Of a DNA stretch of 64,000 nt, positions 48,894 to 57,464 are shown piece by piece. The DNA is from Streptomyces violaceusniger Tu 4113 (lineage in GTDB: Bacteria; Actinomycetota; Actinomycetes; Streptomycetales; Streptomycetaceae), in the NCBI RefSeq assembly GCF_000147815.2, contig NC_015957.1:9424001-9488000 (forward strand), in the 5' to 3' direction. Position numbers and translations under genes: made by a program. The notes under the pieces were generated by a model. The model searched no databases, was not told the origin of the DNA, and saw nothing but the letters and a program-made list of their open reading frames with translations. The first letter of the stretch is position 1, and each line of letters starts with the position of its first letter.

Positions 48894-51136
48894 ATGGCCG
48901 ACGCCATGGTCATGCGGGCGCAGCAGTTCATCAACGAGACGTACGCCGGGAAGCTCGGCATTCCGGCACTCGAGGTCGACGGGAAGACAAGCTGGACCGT
49001 GATGTACGCGCTCACCCGGGCGCTCCAGTACGAACTGGGCATCACCAGCCTCTCCGACAGCTTCGGCCCCACCACCCTGAGCACGCTGCAGTCGAAGTAC
49101 CCCAAGCTCAACGCCAGTACAACGCCCTCGGCCAAGTTCACGAAGATCGTGCAGTCGGGGCTGTACTGCAAGGGGTACAACGGCGGTGGAATCGAGGGGG
49201 TGTTCACTCCACGGTGGCCGGCTCGATCACCGAGCTGATGACCGACATGGGTGTGGCGGGCGTCTTCGAGGCGGGCAGCCTCGCCCCCAAGGTCTTCAAG
49301 GGGCTGCTCACCATGGACGCCTATGTCGTCACCGGTGACGGCGGCGCCGATATCCGCACGGTGCAGCAGTATCTCAACGCCAACTACATCAAGCGCCAGG
49401 ACTACTTCGTCATCCCGTGCGACGGGCACCACTCGCGGACCGTCGCCAAGTCCATGCTGCTGGCCGTGCAGTACGAGCTCGGCATGGCCGACGGGGTGGC
49501 CAACGGGAACTTCGGCCCCGGCACCCAGTCCGGGCTGAAGCAGCACCCCGTCTCCTCGGGCGAGACCAGTACGTGGGTGCGGCTGTTCTCCGGGGCGATG
49601 ATCCTGAACCAGCGGCCCAATGTGCCGTTCAGCTCCACGTTCGGATCGGCGCTCGGCTCCGCGGTGAACAGCTTCCAGAGCTTCGCCAAGCTGCCGGTCA
49701 ACGGCAAGGGCGACTATTCCACCTGGGCATCGCTTCTGGTCTCCTACGGCGACCAGGACCGCCAGGGCCAGGCATGCGACGGCGTCACCAAGATCACCCA
49801 AGCCCGTGCCAACACCCTCAAGGCCGCCGGGTACAAGTACATCGGCCGCTATCTCACCAACCCCAGTACCACCGATCTCCCCGAGAAGGCCATCCAGATC
49901 GGCGAGCTCCAGACCCTCGCCGACAACGGGCTCAGATGCTTCCCGATCTATCAGACCTTCGGCCGCGACGCCTCGGGCTTCAACTACACCGCCGGCAACG
50001 CGGCGGCCATCGCGGCGGCGAACGCGGCCGATGACCACGGCTTCAAGGACGGCACCCGGATCTACTTCGCCGTGGACTTCGACGCCTACGACTACGAAGT
50101 CACCGACAATGTCCTGCCGCATTTCAAGGGCATCGTGGACGGCATGGCCATCGCCGGGAACCGGTACAAGATCGGGGTCTACGGCCCGCGCAATGTGTGC
50201 ATCCGGGCCTCCGAGGCGGGCCATGCCACCGCGAGCTTCGTCTCCGACATGTCCAGCGGCTTCTCCGGGAACTACGGCTATCCGCTGCCGCCCAACTGGG
50301 CCTTCGACCAGATCGTCACCAAGACCATCGGCTCCGGCGACGGCTCGATCAACATCGACAACAACATCGCCTCCGGCCTGGACACCGGACAGGGGGCCTT
50401 CAATCCCCCGGTGGCGTCGATGCCGGACAGCCTCTTCGACCAGACCTATTACCCGGGGCTGCTGGCCGACGTCCGGTCGTATATGCAATCCATCGGCTTC
50501 GCCGAGGACGACGGCAAGATCTACACCACCGGCCAGTGCCTGGAGACCATCATCGCCGGGGATGTCGCCGTGACCAATACGGCACGGGCCTACGGCATGC
50601 GCAAGGCGCTCATCCAGACGACGGCCTTCTGGGAGTTCCGGCACTACGGCAACGAGGACCTGGTCAAGGACGCGGGGGTGTGGCTCTACCACAACGGCTA
50701 TGTGCCGGACTGGGCCAAGGACTTCCCCAAGGTGGACGCGTTCCGGGACAGCAGCACCGGAGTGGGCCAGATGTTCGGCCGGGCGGGCGTTCTCTGCTGG
50801 AACAACTCCATCAGAAGCGGCCTGGTGACCGGCACCCCGAAGGACCCGGACAAGGACTCCGACATCTTCTCGGTGTGGGACAAGCTCCGCACGGACAACG
50901 ACTTCGCCCTCACCTCCGTCGGCCACGCGCATATCTGGGGAGCCGACGGCAAGCCCGGCGGCACCGCCGCGGAGCAGGAAACCGGTATCCGCCGCCCCTC
51001 GCTGGACTACAAGGAGTCCGAGATCTACGAGGTGCTGCGCCGCTACCAGGGATATGAGGAGCCCGCGTTCACCGATGCCAGGAAGCGCATGCCCCTCTAC
51101 TACATCTTCGAGAAGTACAACAGGATGATGCGGTGA
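48894..51136 (+). pseudogene. DUF1906 glycoside-hydrolase-like protein with a frameshift
   Basis: Two frames together give one protein of about 745 residues. The first frame (48894 to about 49208) encodes a peptidoglycan-binding-like domain with ALTRALQYELGITSLSDSFGP. At GTGTTC/ACTCCACGG the frame is lost; one extra base restores IEGVF(D)STVAGSITELM. The second frame (to 51136) has a second similar domain (MLLAVQYELGMADGVANGNFGP) and a DUF1906 (Rv2525c-like) domain (AGYKYIGRYLTNP to FAVDFDAYDYEV). An unrecognised C-terminal region of about 230 residues follows. No signal peptide is seen. A true mutation and a sequencing error cannot be told apart. Confidence 0.75.
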
Positions 51137-51642
51137 GCGAAGAACCTTCCCCACTGGCCGCCGATTCGGCGGGCGGGCACAACTCGATCCTGCTGCTCTT
51201 CATCTGCCTGATCGGGGTCATCGTCATCTTCACCCTGATCGGCATACTCGGCTCCGGCGTCTCCAAGCGCACCGGCCGCCGGAAGACACGGGCCGACTGG
51301 CTCGGGGGAATCGCCCTGCTGTCCGTCTGCGCGACCATCGCCCTGTACATCTGGGGCGCACTCCACGTGATGTTCATGGAGAACGACAACATGCGCGAGG
51401 AGTGCGCCCAGGCGGGCGGGGCGGCGAAGGCGGCTCAGGTCGACCGCTATGAAGCGCACTACCTTCCCCTTCGCTTCACCTGCCATCTCGACGAGGGCGG
51501 AAGTTACGACGCCGCGGTCCCCGGATACGTCAACCCGGCCCTGGCCATCGCCTTCATCCTGGCCATCGCCACGGGCGCGGTATCCGTAGTGGCCCGCGAC
51601 CAGGACCGGTCCACCAGCCCTACCGTCACGAGGGGACGTTGA
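51133..51642 (+). CDS. Small membrane protein of unknown function
   Basis: A 169-residue protein with three or four helices: ILLLFICLIGVIVIFTLIGIL, GIALLSVCATIALYIWG and NPALAIAFILAIATGAVSVVA. A middle external part contains Cys residues (REECAQ, RFTCHL). The GTG start overlaps the DUF1906 stop (GTGA), and its stop overlaps the next start (TTGA), so it belongs to the same unit. A holin-like role is conceivable but unsupported. Confidence 0.72.
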   Translation: MSEEPSPLAADSAGGHNSILLLFICLIGVIVIFTLIGILGSGVSKRTGRRKTRADWLGGIALLSVCATIALYIWGALHVMFMENDNMREECAQAGGAAKAAQVDRYEAHYLPLRFTCHLDEGGSYDAAVPGYVNPALAIAFILAIATGAVSVVARDQDRSTSPTVTRGR

Positions 51643-52415
51643 GCGTGTTCGACCCATCCCGTAGGCAGCTCCTCATCCGCTCCGGTGCGCTGGCCGGCGC
51701 GGCGGCGCTGGCCTCGCTCCCCGCTTCGGCCCTGCTGGCGACGCCCGCGTACGCCGCGTCCTCGCACTCCAAGACGCCCACCGGAGAGGAGATCCGGAAG
51801 GCATACCGCCGCTTCCAGGCGAACCAGGCACGGGTGCTGACGGGCAGACCGAGCCCGAACGGCTGGGAGATGGAGAAGGTCACCGACGGCGGCGGAACCA
51901 TCTGGTCCCGTCCGGTGCCCGGCACCCCGCTGGAGGGCGTCACCGTCCGCATCGGCGCACCGGAGGCCGTGCTGGTCCATGTGATCCGCCGGTTCCACTA
52001 CGAGATCGACGAGCTGCGCAAGGGCGATGTGGTGGGCTGGCGCAGCCCCGGCGCGGTCCGCAGGGGGCTGCCGGAGGGCAACCAGGCGTCCGGTACGGCG
52101 GTCCGGATCCGCCCCGGCCACTACCCGCGGGGCGTCAAGGGCGGCTTCTTCCCCCAGCAGGAGGTCGTGATCCGCGACATCCTCGCCGAGCTCGACGGCG
52201 TGGTCCGCTGGGGCGGGGACGACCGGAAGCCGGACGAGTCGCTCTTCTACCTCGCCGTCAAACCCGGCGATCGGCGGCTGGCCGACGTCGTGGCCAGGCT
52301 GAGCCGCTGGCGCGAGACGCCGGGCAGCGGGGCGGGCGCCCCCGTCGACGTCCTCGCGCCGGGGCGCCGTAAGGCGGCGGCGCCCTTGGCACACCGCCAG
52401 CGCGCGGCCGCCTGA
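51639..52415 (+). CDS. Tat-exported M15-like protein lacking zinc ligands
   Basis: A 258-residue protein. The N-terminus has a twin-arginine signal (SRRQLLIRSGALAG to TPAYAA, about residues 7-40). The C-terminal half resembles D,D-carboxypeptidases of the M15 type, with SGTAVRIRPGHYPRG, GGFFPQQEVVIRDIL and VVRWGGDD. The zinc ligands are replaced: the family His is Gln149, the Asp is Arg156 and the late His is Leu202. It is probably not a working peptidase; a cell-wall-binding role is possible. TTG 51639 follows GAGGGG; GTG 51645 is an alternative. Confidence 0.72.
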   Translation: MSVFDPSRRQLLIRSGALAGAAALASLPASALLATPAYAASSHSKTPTGEEIRKAYRRFQANQARVLTGRPSPNGWEMEKVTDGGGTIWSRPVPGTPLEGVTVRIGAPEAVLVHVIRRFHYEIDELRKGDVVGWRSPGAVRRGLPEGNQASGTAVRIRPGHYPRGVKGGFFPQQEVVIRDILAELDGVVRWGGDDRKPDESLFYLAVKPGDRRLADVVARLSRWRETPGSGAGAPVDVLAPGRRKAAAPLAHRQRAAA

Positions 52416-52457
52416 GCGGCGGACCGCGGGGCGCACCTGTGAGGTGCGGGCCTTGTC

Positions 52458-52500
52458 GGCGCGCGCCGACAACGTGCGCGCCGACAACGTGCGCGCCCTT
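52458..52500. repeat. Short tandem repeat of GCGCGCCGACAACGT
   Basis: A 15-bp unit occurs about two and a half times between the M15-like gene and its terminator. No role is evident. Confidence 0.5.
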
Positions 52501-52508
52501 GGAGAACG

Positions 52509-52543
52509 GGGAGCCCCCGGCGCGTGGGGCGCCGGGGGCTCCC
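52509..52543. terminator. Bidirectional terminator hairpin
   Basis: GGGAGCCCCCGGCGC (52509-52523) pairs with GCGCCGGGGGCTCCC (52529-52543), followed by TTT. It lies between the convergent M15-like and DUF642 genes. Confidence 0.85.
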
Positions 52544-52551
52544 TTTCGCGA

Positions 52552-53142
52552 TCAGCCGCAGGAGGGACAGGGCGTGCAGTGCCGGACCATCACGTCGTCG
52601 ATGACCGGCCCGTAGGCGGAGTTGTTCGTGCTGGCGAACGCCAGCGTCGTGGAGGTCCCACGCGCCACGAAGGTCACCTCCTGGGTCACATAGCCCATGT
52701 TCCCGAAGGACTTGCCGGTGATGTCGAAGGTGAAGTTCCGGAAGTTCTGCCCGTCGACCAACACCGATCCGGTCTTCATGGTGGGACCGCCCGCCGGGTT
52801 GCCGGCCAGGGAGTACGTGACCGTGTACCGCTTCCCCGGCACGGTCGTGAAGGTCTGCGCCACCGAGCCGGCGCCCGTCCCGTTGAGGTCCACGGACTGG
52901 CCCCCCTCGGCCGCCTGCCAGAAGCCGTCCCCGATATGGTCCACGTTTCCGGATGTGACCTGCCACGGCCCGATGGTCCCTCCGGCCGCCACGGTCCCGA
53001 ACGTGTTGGCCCCCACCGCTGGCGTCTCGAAGCTGCCGTCGTCGAAACGGCTGACGGCGGCGGCCGACGCGGCACCGGCCCCGGTGCCGACCAGCACGCC
53101 GGCGACGGCGAGTGATGCGACAAAAACGCGAATAGGCGACAT
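52552..53142 (-). CDS. DUF642/choice-of-anchor C type secreted protein
   Basis: A 196-residue protein with a Sec signal (residues 1-28, ending ASAAA). The rest matches the DUF642-like beta-sandwich: DGSFETPAVGANTF, IGPWQVTSGNVDHIG, FWQAAEGGQSVDLNG and AFASTNNSAYGPVIDDV. It ends in a Cys-rich tail (HCTPCPSCG). Relatives bind polysaccharide. RBS GGAGGGG precedes ATG 53142. It may act at the cell surface; it is a single gene with its own terminator. Confidence 0.85.
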   Translation of the reverse strand: MSPIRVFVASLAVAGVLVGTGAGAASAAAVSRFDDGSFETPAVGANTFGTVAAGGTIGPWQVTSGNVDHIGDGFWQAAEGGQSVDLNGTGAGSVAQTFTTVPGKRYTVTYSLAGNPAGGPTMKTGSVLVDGQNFRNFTFDITGKSFGNMGYVTQEVTFVARGTSTTLAFASTNNSAYGPVIDDVMVRHCTPCPSCG

Positions 53143-53752
53143 ATTCCCCTCCAGTGCGACACATTCGGCAATGCACCGAATTGCTTGCGCGGCAGAATCT
53201 TCCGCACCAGCGGGACACACGCCAGAGCACCACCCCCGGCGCACAGTGGTGCGGAGCGAGTCAGGTGCGGCTGGTGCGCCGGTCAATCACGCCGACCGCC
53301 CCTCGGGGAGCGGAGAGGGCCCTCGGGGAGGGGAGGGGCCTCGGGGAGGGGAGGGGTGCGAGTTGCTCGGCCCGGTCGAGTGCGGCGCCGTCTCGCGCCT
53401 TCGGCGCAATTGAGCAGCGGGGCAGGGGGTGGGGGGCGCGGCCGCGTCGCCGACCGCCGGGCCGCCGGAGGTGGGAGCCGGCGGCGGCTACGGCCTTCCG
53501 GTGTGGGGGCCGTTGCCGGAGTGCCGGACAGCAGGGGGGTTGGGGTACCCCCCTGGAAATCGTTTGACAAATTAGTTGCTTCAGATCAAGCGTTTTTTAG
53601 AGGGGTACCCGGAGGGGCCTCCCCGGGACCCGTCGACCCGCACCCCGGGTCGGCCTCGACCCCCGGGTACCGAAGCCGCCACAGCGCCGGCCCCGACGGG
53701 CCCGGCGGCCGGCGGCGAGGCCCCGCCCCCAGCTCCGGCCCCATGCTCAAAG
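53143..53752. other. Non-coding region with an AT-rich patch between GGGGTACCC sites
   Basis: About 610 bp without a convincing gene. At 53295-53355 an approximately 18-bp unit (CCTCGGGGAGGGGAGG) is repeated about three times. At 53542-53610 two GGGGTACCC words flank a 50-bp AT-rich stretch that includes TTGACA (53564-53569) and a T6 run. This could be a promoter or an insertion or recombination site. A third GGGTACC lies further right. Confidence 0.45.
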
Positions 53753-54187
53753 TCACCTCGCCTCGGTGATCCGCGCCCATACGGTCTTGCCCGGACCCCG
53801 GCGCTCCCTGATCCCCCAACGGTCTGCCAACGCCTCGACCAGGAGCAGGCCACGCCCCTCCTCGTCGTCCGACGTGGGCGCCTTCGGCACGGGGCACTTC
53901 TCGTGGGTGTCGCTCACCTCGATCTCCAGGACGCCGACCCGCTCGTCGTACGTCAGCCGCACTCCGAAGTCCCGCCCCGGTACGCGGCCGTGCAGCACGG
54001 CGTTGGCGGCGAGTTCGGCGACGACCAGAACCGCCGCGTCATAGCCGCCGACCCCCGGGGAGAGCCCCCAGTCGGTGAGTTGACGCACGGCCAGCAGCCG
54101 GGCGAGCCGAGCCCCGCGCCGAGTGGCGGAGAATCGCTGCGCGAACGTACGTACGGTGACGGGGACTTGGCCCTGTGGTGCGGTCAT
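53753..54187 (-). CDS. ATP-binding protein, RsbW-like HATPase (module 2)
   Basis: A 144-residue HATPase_c protein. The N box is VVAELAANAVLHG and the G box DEEGRGLLLVEALADRWG. It is divergent from the XRE/DUF5753 gene at 54296 and repeats the layout of the 43.2-44.9 kb module. Its partner sigma or anti-anti-sigma factor is unknown. Confidence 0.85.
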   Translation of the reverse strand: MTAPQGQVPVTVRTFAQRFSATRRGARLARLLAVRQLTDWGLSPGVGGYDAAVLVVAELAANAVLHGRVPGRDFGVRLTYDERVGVLEIEVSDTHEKCPVPKAPTSDDEEGRGLLLVEALADRWGIRERRGPGKTVWARITEAR

Positions 54188-54295
54188 GGCGGAAGCGTCC
54201 CGGCCGAGCGGTGGCCGCTGCCAGGCACGACACCCACCCAGTTTCGCCTGTACCAGTTCACTGACTGGACCGGGATGGTCACCGCCCGTGACGAT

Positions 54296-55129
54296 ATGAG
54301 GATGACAAAAGACAGCGAACCGGAAACGTCGGAGAGCCTCAAGACCTTTGGCGCGGTTCTGAAGGCGCTACGGGACGAGGCGGGGCTGACCCAGGAGCAG
54401 TTCGCCCCACGAGTGCGGTACTCGGCGACGTACGTGGCCAAGATGGAACAGGGCAGGCGCTTCCCGCCCAAGGAACTCATCCCGCGCGCGGAGGAGGTCC
54501 TGGGCGCCCCGGCCGTGCGCGTTCTGGGCGCGGCGTACCGCACGCTGACACGAAAGGTGGGCCTCGCGTCGTGGTTCTTACGATGGGCGGGGATCGAGGA
54601 GGAGGCGGTGTCCCTCCTCACGTACGAGTGCGCGGTCATCCCGGGCCTGCTCCAACCTGAGCCCTACATCCGCGCGATCTTCGAGCGCCGTATCCCGCAC
54701 ATCTCGCCCAAGCAGTTGGAACAGCAGGTTGTCGCACGCCTGGCGAGGCAACGGCTGCTCAAGGAGCGGCCGAACGCCTCGTTCTGCTTCATCGTCGAAC
54801 AGTCCCTGCTGGAGCGGGACTTGGGCGGCCCCGAGGTAACCAGGATACTTCTCGACAACCTTCTTGAGCAGCAGTGTCTCTGGAACGTGGAGATCCAGGT
54901 CATGTCCATGCGACAGAAGGATCACTTCGGCGCCGACGGGCCGATGTACCTCGCAGAGACCGAGGACAACAGGTGGATCGGCTACGTCGAAGCACATGAC
55001 ACGAGCGTCCTGGTCACCGACCCAAAAGCCGTCAGTGCGATGGTTCAGCGCTATGGCAAACTGCGCTCACAGGCTCTGAGCCCTCAGGACAGCACGAGCC
55101 TGCTGGAGCGGATGCGAGGAGCGCTATGA
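54296..55129 (+). CDS. XRE/DUF5753 transcriptional regulator (module 2)
   Basis: A 277-residue regulator. The HTH is [32 protein letters not shown] and the DUF5753 part includes [18 protein letters not shown] and [16 protein letters not shown] 54296 or 54302 could be the start; the ribosome site is weak for both. The stop overlaps the DUF397 start (ATGA). It belongs to the WhiJ-like group. Confidence 0.86.
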   Translation: MRMTKDSEPETSESLKTFGAVLKALRDEAGLTQEQFAPRVRYSATYVAKMEQGRRFPPKELIPRAEEVLGAPAVRVLGAAYRTLTRKVGLASWFLRWAGIEEEAVSLLTYECAVIPGLLQPEPYIRAIFERRIPHISPKQLEQQVVARLARQRLLKERPNASFCFIVEQSLLERDLGGPEVTRILLDNLLEQQCLWNVEIQVMSMRQKDHFGADGPMYLAETEDNRWIGYVEAHDTSVLVTDPKAVSAMVQRYGKLRSQALSPQDSTSLLERMRGAL

Positions 55130-55305
55130 GCAGCACCACTGACCTGAAGTGGTTCAAGAGCAGCTACAGCGGAAGCGGCGGCGGCAACTGCGTCGAGGTG
55201 GCGATACGCACCAAGGCCGTGCACATCCGGGACTCCAAGGACACCGAGCGGGCCCCGCTCAGCGTCTCCCCCGAAGCCTGGGCCGCCTTCATCGCGCACA
55301 TCTGA
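55126..55305 (+). CDS. DUF397 protein (module 2)
   Basis: A 59-residue DUF397 protein, starting [20 protein letters not shown] and containing NCVEVAI and VHIRDSKD. The ATG at 55126 overlaps the regulator stop. It is the small partner of the WhiJ-like regulator before it. Confidence 0.88.
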   Translation: MSSTTDLKWFKSSYSGSGGGNCVEVAIRTKAVHIRDSKDTERAPLSVSPEAWAAFIAHI

Positions 55306-55350
55306 CCTGCTCGCGCCGCCGCCGCTAAGCTGTTCGGATCGGAGGTGGCG

Positions 55351-56088
55351 GTGGCGGCACACTCGAATTCGCATTCGCATCCCCACGCGCGGGGGGTTTC
55401 GCGGGGGATGACGAACGACATCCAGGAACGCATCAAGCGGCTGATCATCGACCAGCGGCTGCGCTCGGGCGCTCCACTGCCCACCGAGACCGAGCTGATG
55501 GAGCTGCTCGGCGTCAGCCGCAACTCCGTGCGCGAGGCGCTCAAGGCGCTGCAGGCGATGGGGCTCGTGGAGATCCGGCACGGCTTCGGGACGTACGTCG
55601 GGCCCATGTCGATGGCGCCGATGATCGAAGGGTTGATCTTCCGTACCGTCGCCGGGCACTACCGGGGCGAGGACAGCCTGCTGGAGCTGCTGGAGCTGCG
55701 CGAGGCCGTCGAGGCCGGGCTGATAGCTCGGCTGGCCGGGCGGATCCCGGAGGCGGATCTCGCCGAGCTGGACGCGGTCGTACGGCGGATGGAGGCGGAG
55801 GCGGCGGAGGGCTCGGTGCGGGCCGAGACGGACCGGGCGTTTCACGCCGCGCTCTACGGGAGCCTGGACAACACGCTGCTGAGCGAGGTGCTGGAGGCGT
55901 TCTGGGACGCCTTCCACCGGGTGCGCACCGATCTCGTGGACGTGCCCACCGATCCGAGGGTCACCTGCAAGCAGCACCGGGAGATCCTGGAGTCGGTGCG
56001 CTCGGGGGACGCCCTGCGAGCCGAAGAGGCGATCCGCGACCACTTCGGGAACATCCGCATCCGACTGCGCTCGGCGCACCGCGACTAG
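55351..56088 (+). CDS. FadR/GntR family transcriptional regulator, stop codon formed by an IS
   Basis: A 245-residue regulator. The GntR winged helix (about 28-90) has LIIDQRLRSGAPLPTETELMELLGVSRNSVREALKAL; the FCD-type effector domain follows (LLELREAVEAGLIARLAG, TCKQHREILESVRSGD). GTG 55351 is spaced correctly from GGAGG; GTG 55345 overlaps that site. A His/Ser-rich leader opens the protein. The stop TAG is made of a TA and the first G of an IS element. Without the IS the codon reads TAA, so the protein is unchanged. Confidence 0.87.
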   Translation: MAAHSNSHSHPHARGVSRGMTNDIQERIKRLIIDQRLRSGAPLPTETELMELLGVSRNSVREALKALQAMGLVEIRHGFGTYVGPMSMAPMIEGLIFRTVAGHYRGEDSLLELLELREAVEAGLIARLAGRIPEADLAELDAVVRRMEAEAAEGSVRAETDRAFHAALYGSLDNTLLSEVLEAFWDAFHRVRTDLVDVPTDPRVTCKQHREILESVRSGDALRAEEAIRDHFGNIRIRLRSAHRD

Positions 56089-57088
56089 GACTTGTCCGGG
56101 CGATCATGTGCGAAGCCAAATGACCAGCGCGGCTGTGGTGGCTGTGCCGAGGAAGACGTAGCCGCGTTTGTCGTAGCGAGTGGCCACGGCCCGGGACTGC
56201 TTCAACCTGTTGATCGCCCGCTCGACCGTGTTGCGCTTCTTGTACCGTTCCTCGTCGAAGCCGGGTGGCCGTCCGCCGCGTGAGCCTTTACGCAGGCGGG
56301 CGGCCTGACTGTCGGACTTCTCCGGGATGATGTGCCGGATGCCCCGTCGTCGCAGGTAGTCGCGGCAGGGCCCGTTGCTGTAGGCCTTGTCAGCGGCGAG
56401 GCTGTCGGGCTTTGTGCGCGGTCTGCCCGGCCCCGGCCGTGGAACGCGGATCTTCTCCAGCACCGGCTGGAACTGGGTGCAGTCCGCCCGCTGTCCACCG
56501 GTGACAATCAGGGACAGCGGGCGGCAGCGGCCGTCGGCGCTCAGGTGGAGCTTGCTCGTGAGTCCGCCGCGCGAGCGGCCCAGTCCCTCACCTCCTGCAC
56601 CACCTCCACCAGCCGGGCGAGCAGGCTCTGCCACGGAGGCTCGTCCTGGTGTTCTGCTGTTTCGGCCCCCTTTGACGCGGCTGCCGGCGGCGGATCTGTG
56701 CGAGCACCGGCCGCGTGCTGATGAGCGCGCACGATGGTCGAGTCGACCGCCAGGTCCCAGTCGATGTCGCCCGCGGCGTCGGCCGCGGCTTGGACCTGCT
56801 GCAGCAGGCGTTCCCAGGTGCCGTCGGCCGACCATAGCCGGTGGCGTTCATAGACGGTCTTCCACGGTCCGAACCGTTCGGGCAGATCACGCCACTGCAC
56901 CCCGGTGCGCACGCGGTGCAGGATCCCGTCGATCACCTGTCGATGATCCCGCCACCTGCCACAACGTCCATTGCTGACCGGCAGGAACGGCCGCAGTCGT
57001 TCCCACTCCGCATCCGTCAGATCACCCCGCCCCATGCCACATCAACGATTCAGACACGAGGCAGTCACATGATCGGCCGGACAAGTCC
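56088..57088. mobile_element. IS5-family insertion sequence
   Basis: About 1,001 bp bounded by inverted repeats that begin GGACTTGTCCGG and extend through GATCATGTG with one mismatch (left 56088-56110, right 57066-57088). A TA dinucleotide flanks both ends (56086-56087 and 57089-57090), the likely target duplication. One transposase gene in two frames fills it. The left end lies in the stop codon of the FadR-type gene. Confidence 0.9.
56104..57035 (-). CDS. IS5-family transposase, two frames (frameshift)
   Basis: The upstream frame (56541-57035, 164 residues) begins MGRGDLTDAEWERLRPFLP and includes the DUF4096-like domain and the first catalytic Asp in LAVDSTIVRAHQHAAG. The downstream frame (stop at 56104) carries SRGGLTSKLHLSADGRCRPL, the second Asp in LAADKAYSNG and the Glu in NTVERAINRLKQSRAVATRYDKRG. 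Joining requires a -1 shift, possibly at AAAGGGGGC near 56670; programmed frameshifting is known in this family. The DDE set is complete, so the element may be active. Confidence 0.85.
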
Positions 57089-57218
57089 TAAGCGGATCGG
57101 CGGAAGTCGACTGCGGCGCGAAAGGCGCCGCTGCTGGGGGCGGGGCTGTGCCGACGCGCGGCTCCGCCGCGTAGCAAGGCTTCGCCCCTGAACTCCGGGG
57201 TCTGGGCGGAGCCCAGTT

Positions 57219-57461
57219 GTGAGAGGGGCGGGGAGGGGAACAGCCCGCCGCAGGCGTCACGGCACCTTCCGGACCCATCTTTTCTTCCTGGCGGTCTTCG
57301 GCGGGTCGCTCGCCTCTTCCTTCTACTTCGGCCACAGTCATCCAGCGATGACCGTTTGGGCATCAATTGCCCTGGCTGTCGCAGCCACGCCGATCATCGC
57401 CTGGCGGTGGACCGTCCGCCAGGAGAAACGGAACCCGCAGCCCGCCCTTGGGGGACGATAA
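57219..57461 (+). CDS. Small membrane protein upstream of glxA
   Basis: An 80-residue frame from a GTG at 57219. Two hydrophobic segments are visible, THLFFLAVFGGSLASSFYF and MTVWASIALAVAATPIIAW, with a basic C-terminus. It ends three bases before the glxA start, so the two are probably coupled. No family was recognised. In related genomes the cellulose-synthase-like gene cslA precedes glxA; this could be a remnant or an unrelated small gene. Confidence 0.5.
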   Translation: MRGAGRGTARRRRHGTFRTHLFFLAVFGGSLASSFYFGHSHPAMTVWASIALAVAATPIIAWRWTVRQEKRNPQPALGGR

Positions 57462-57464
57462 GAA

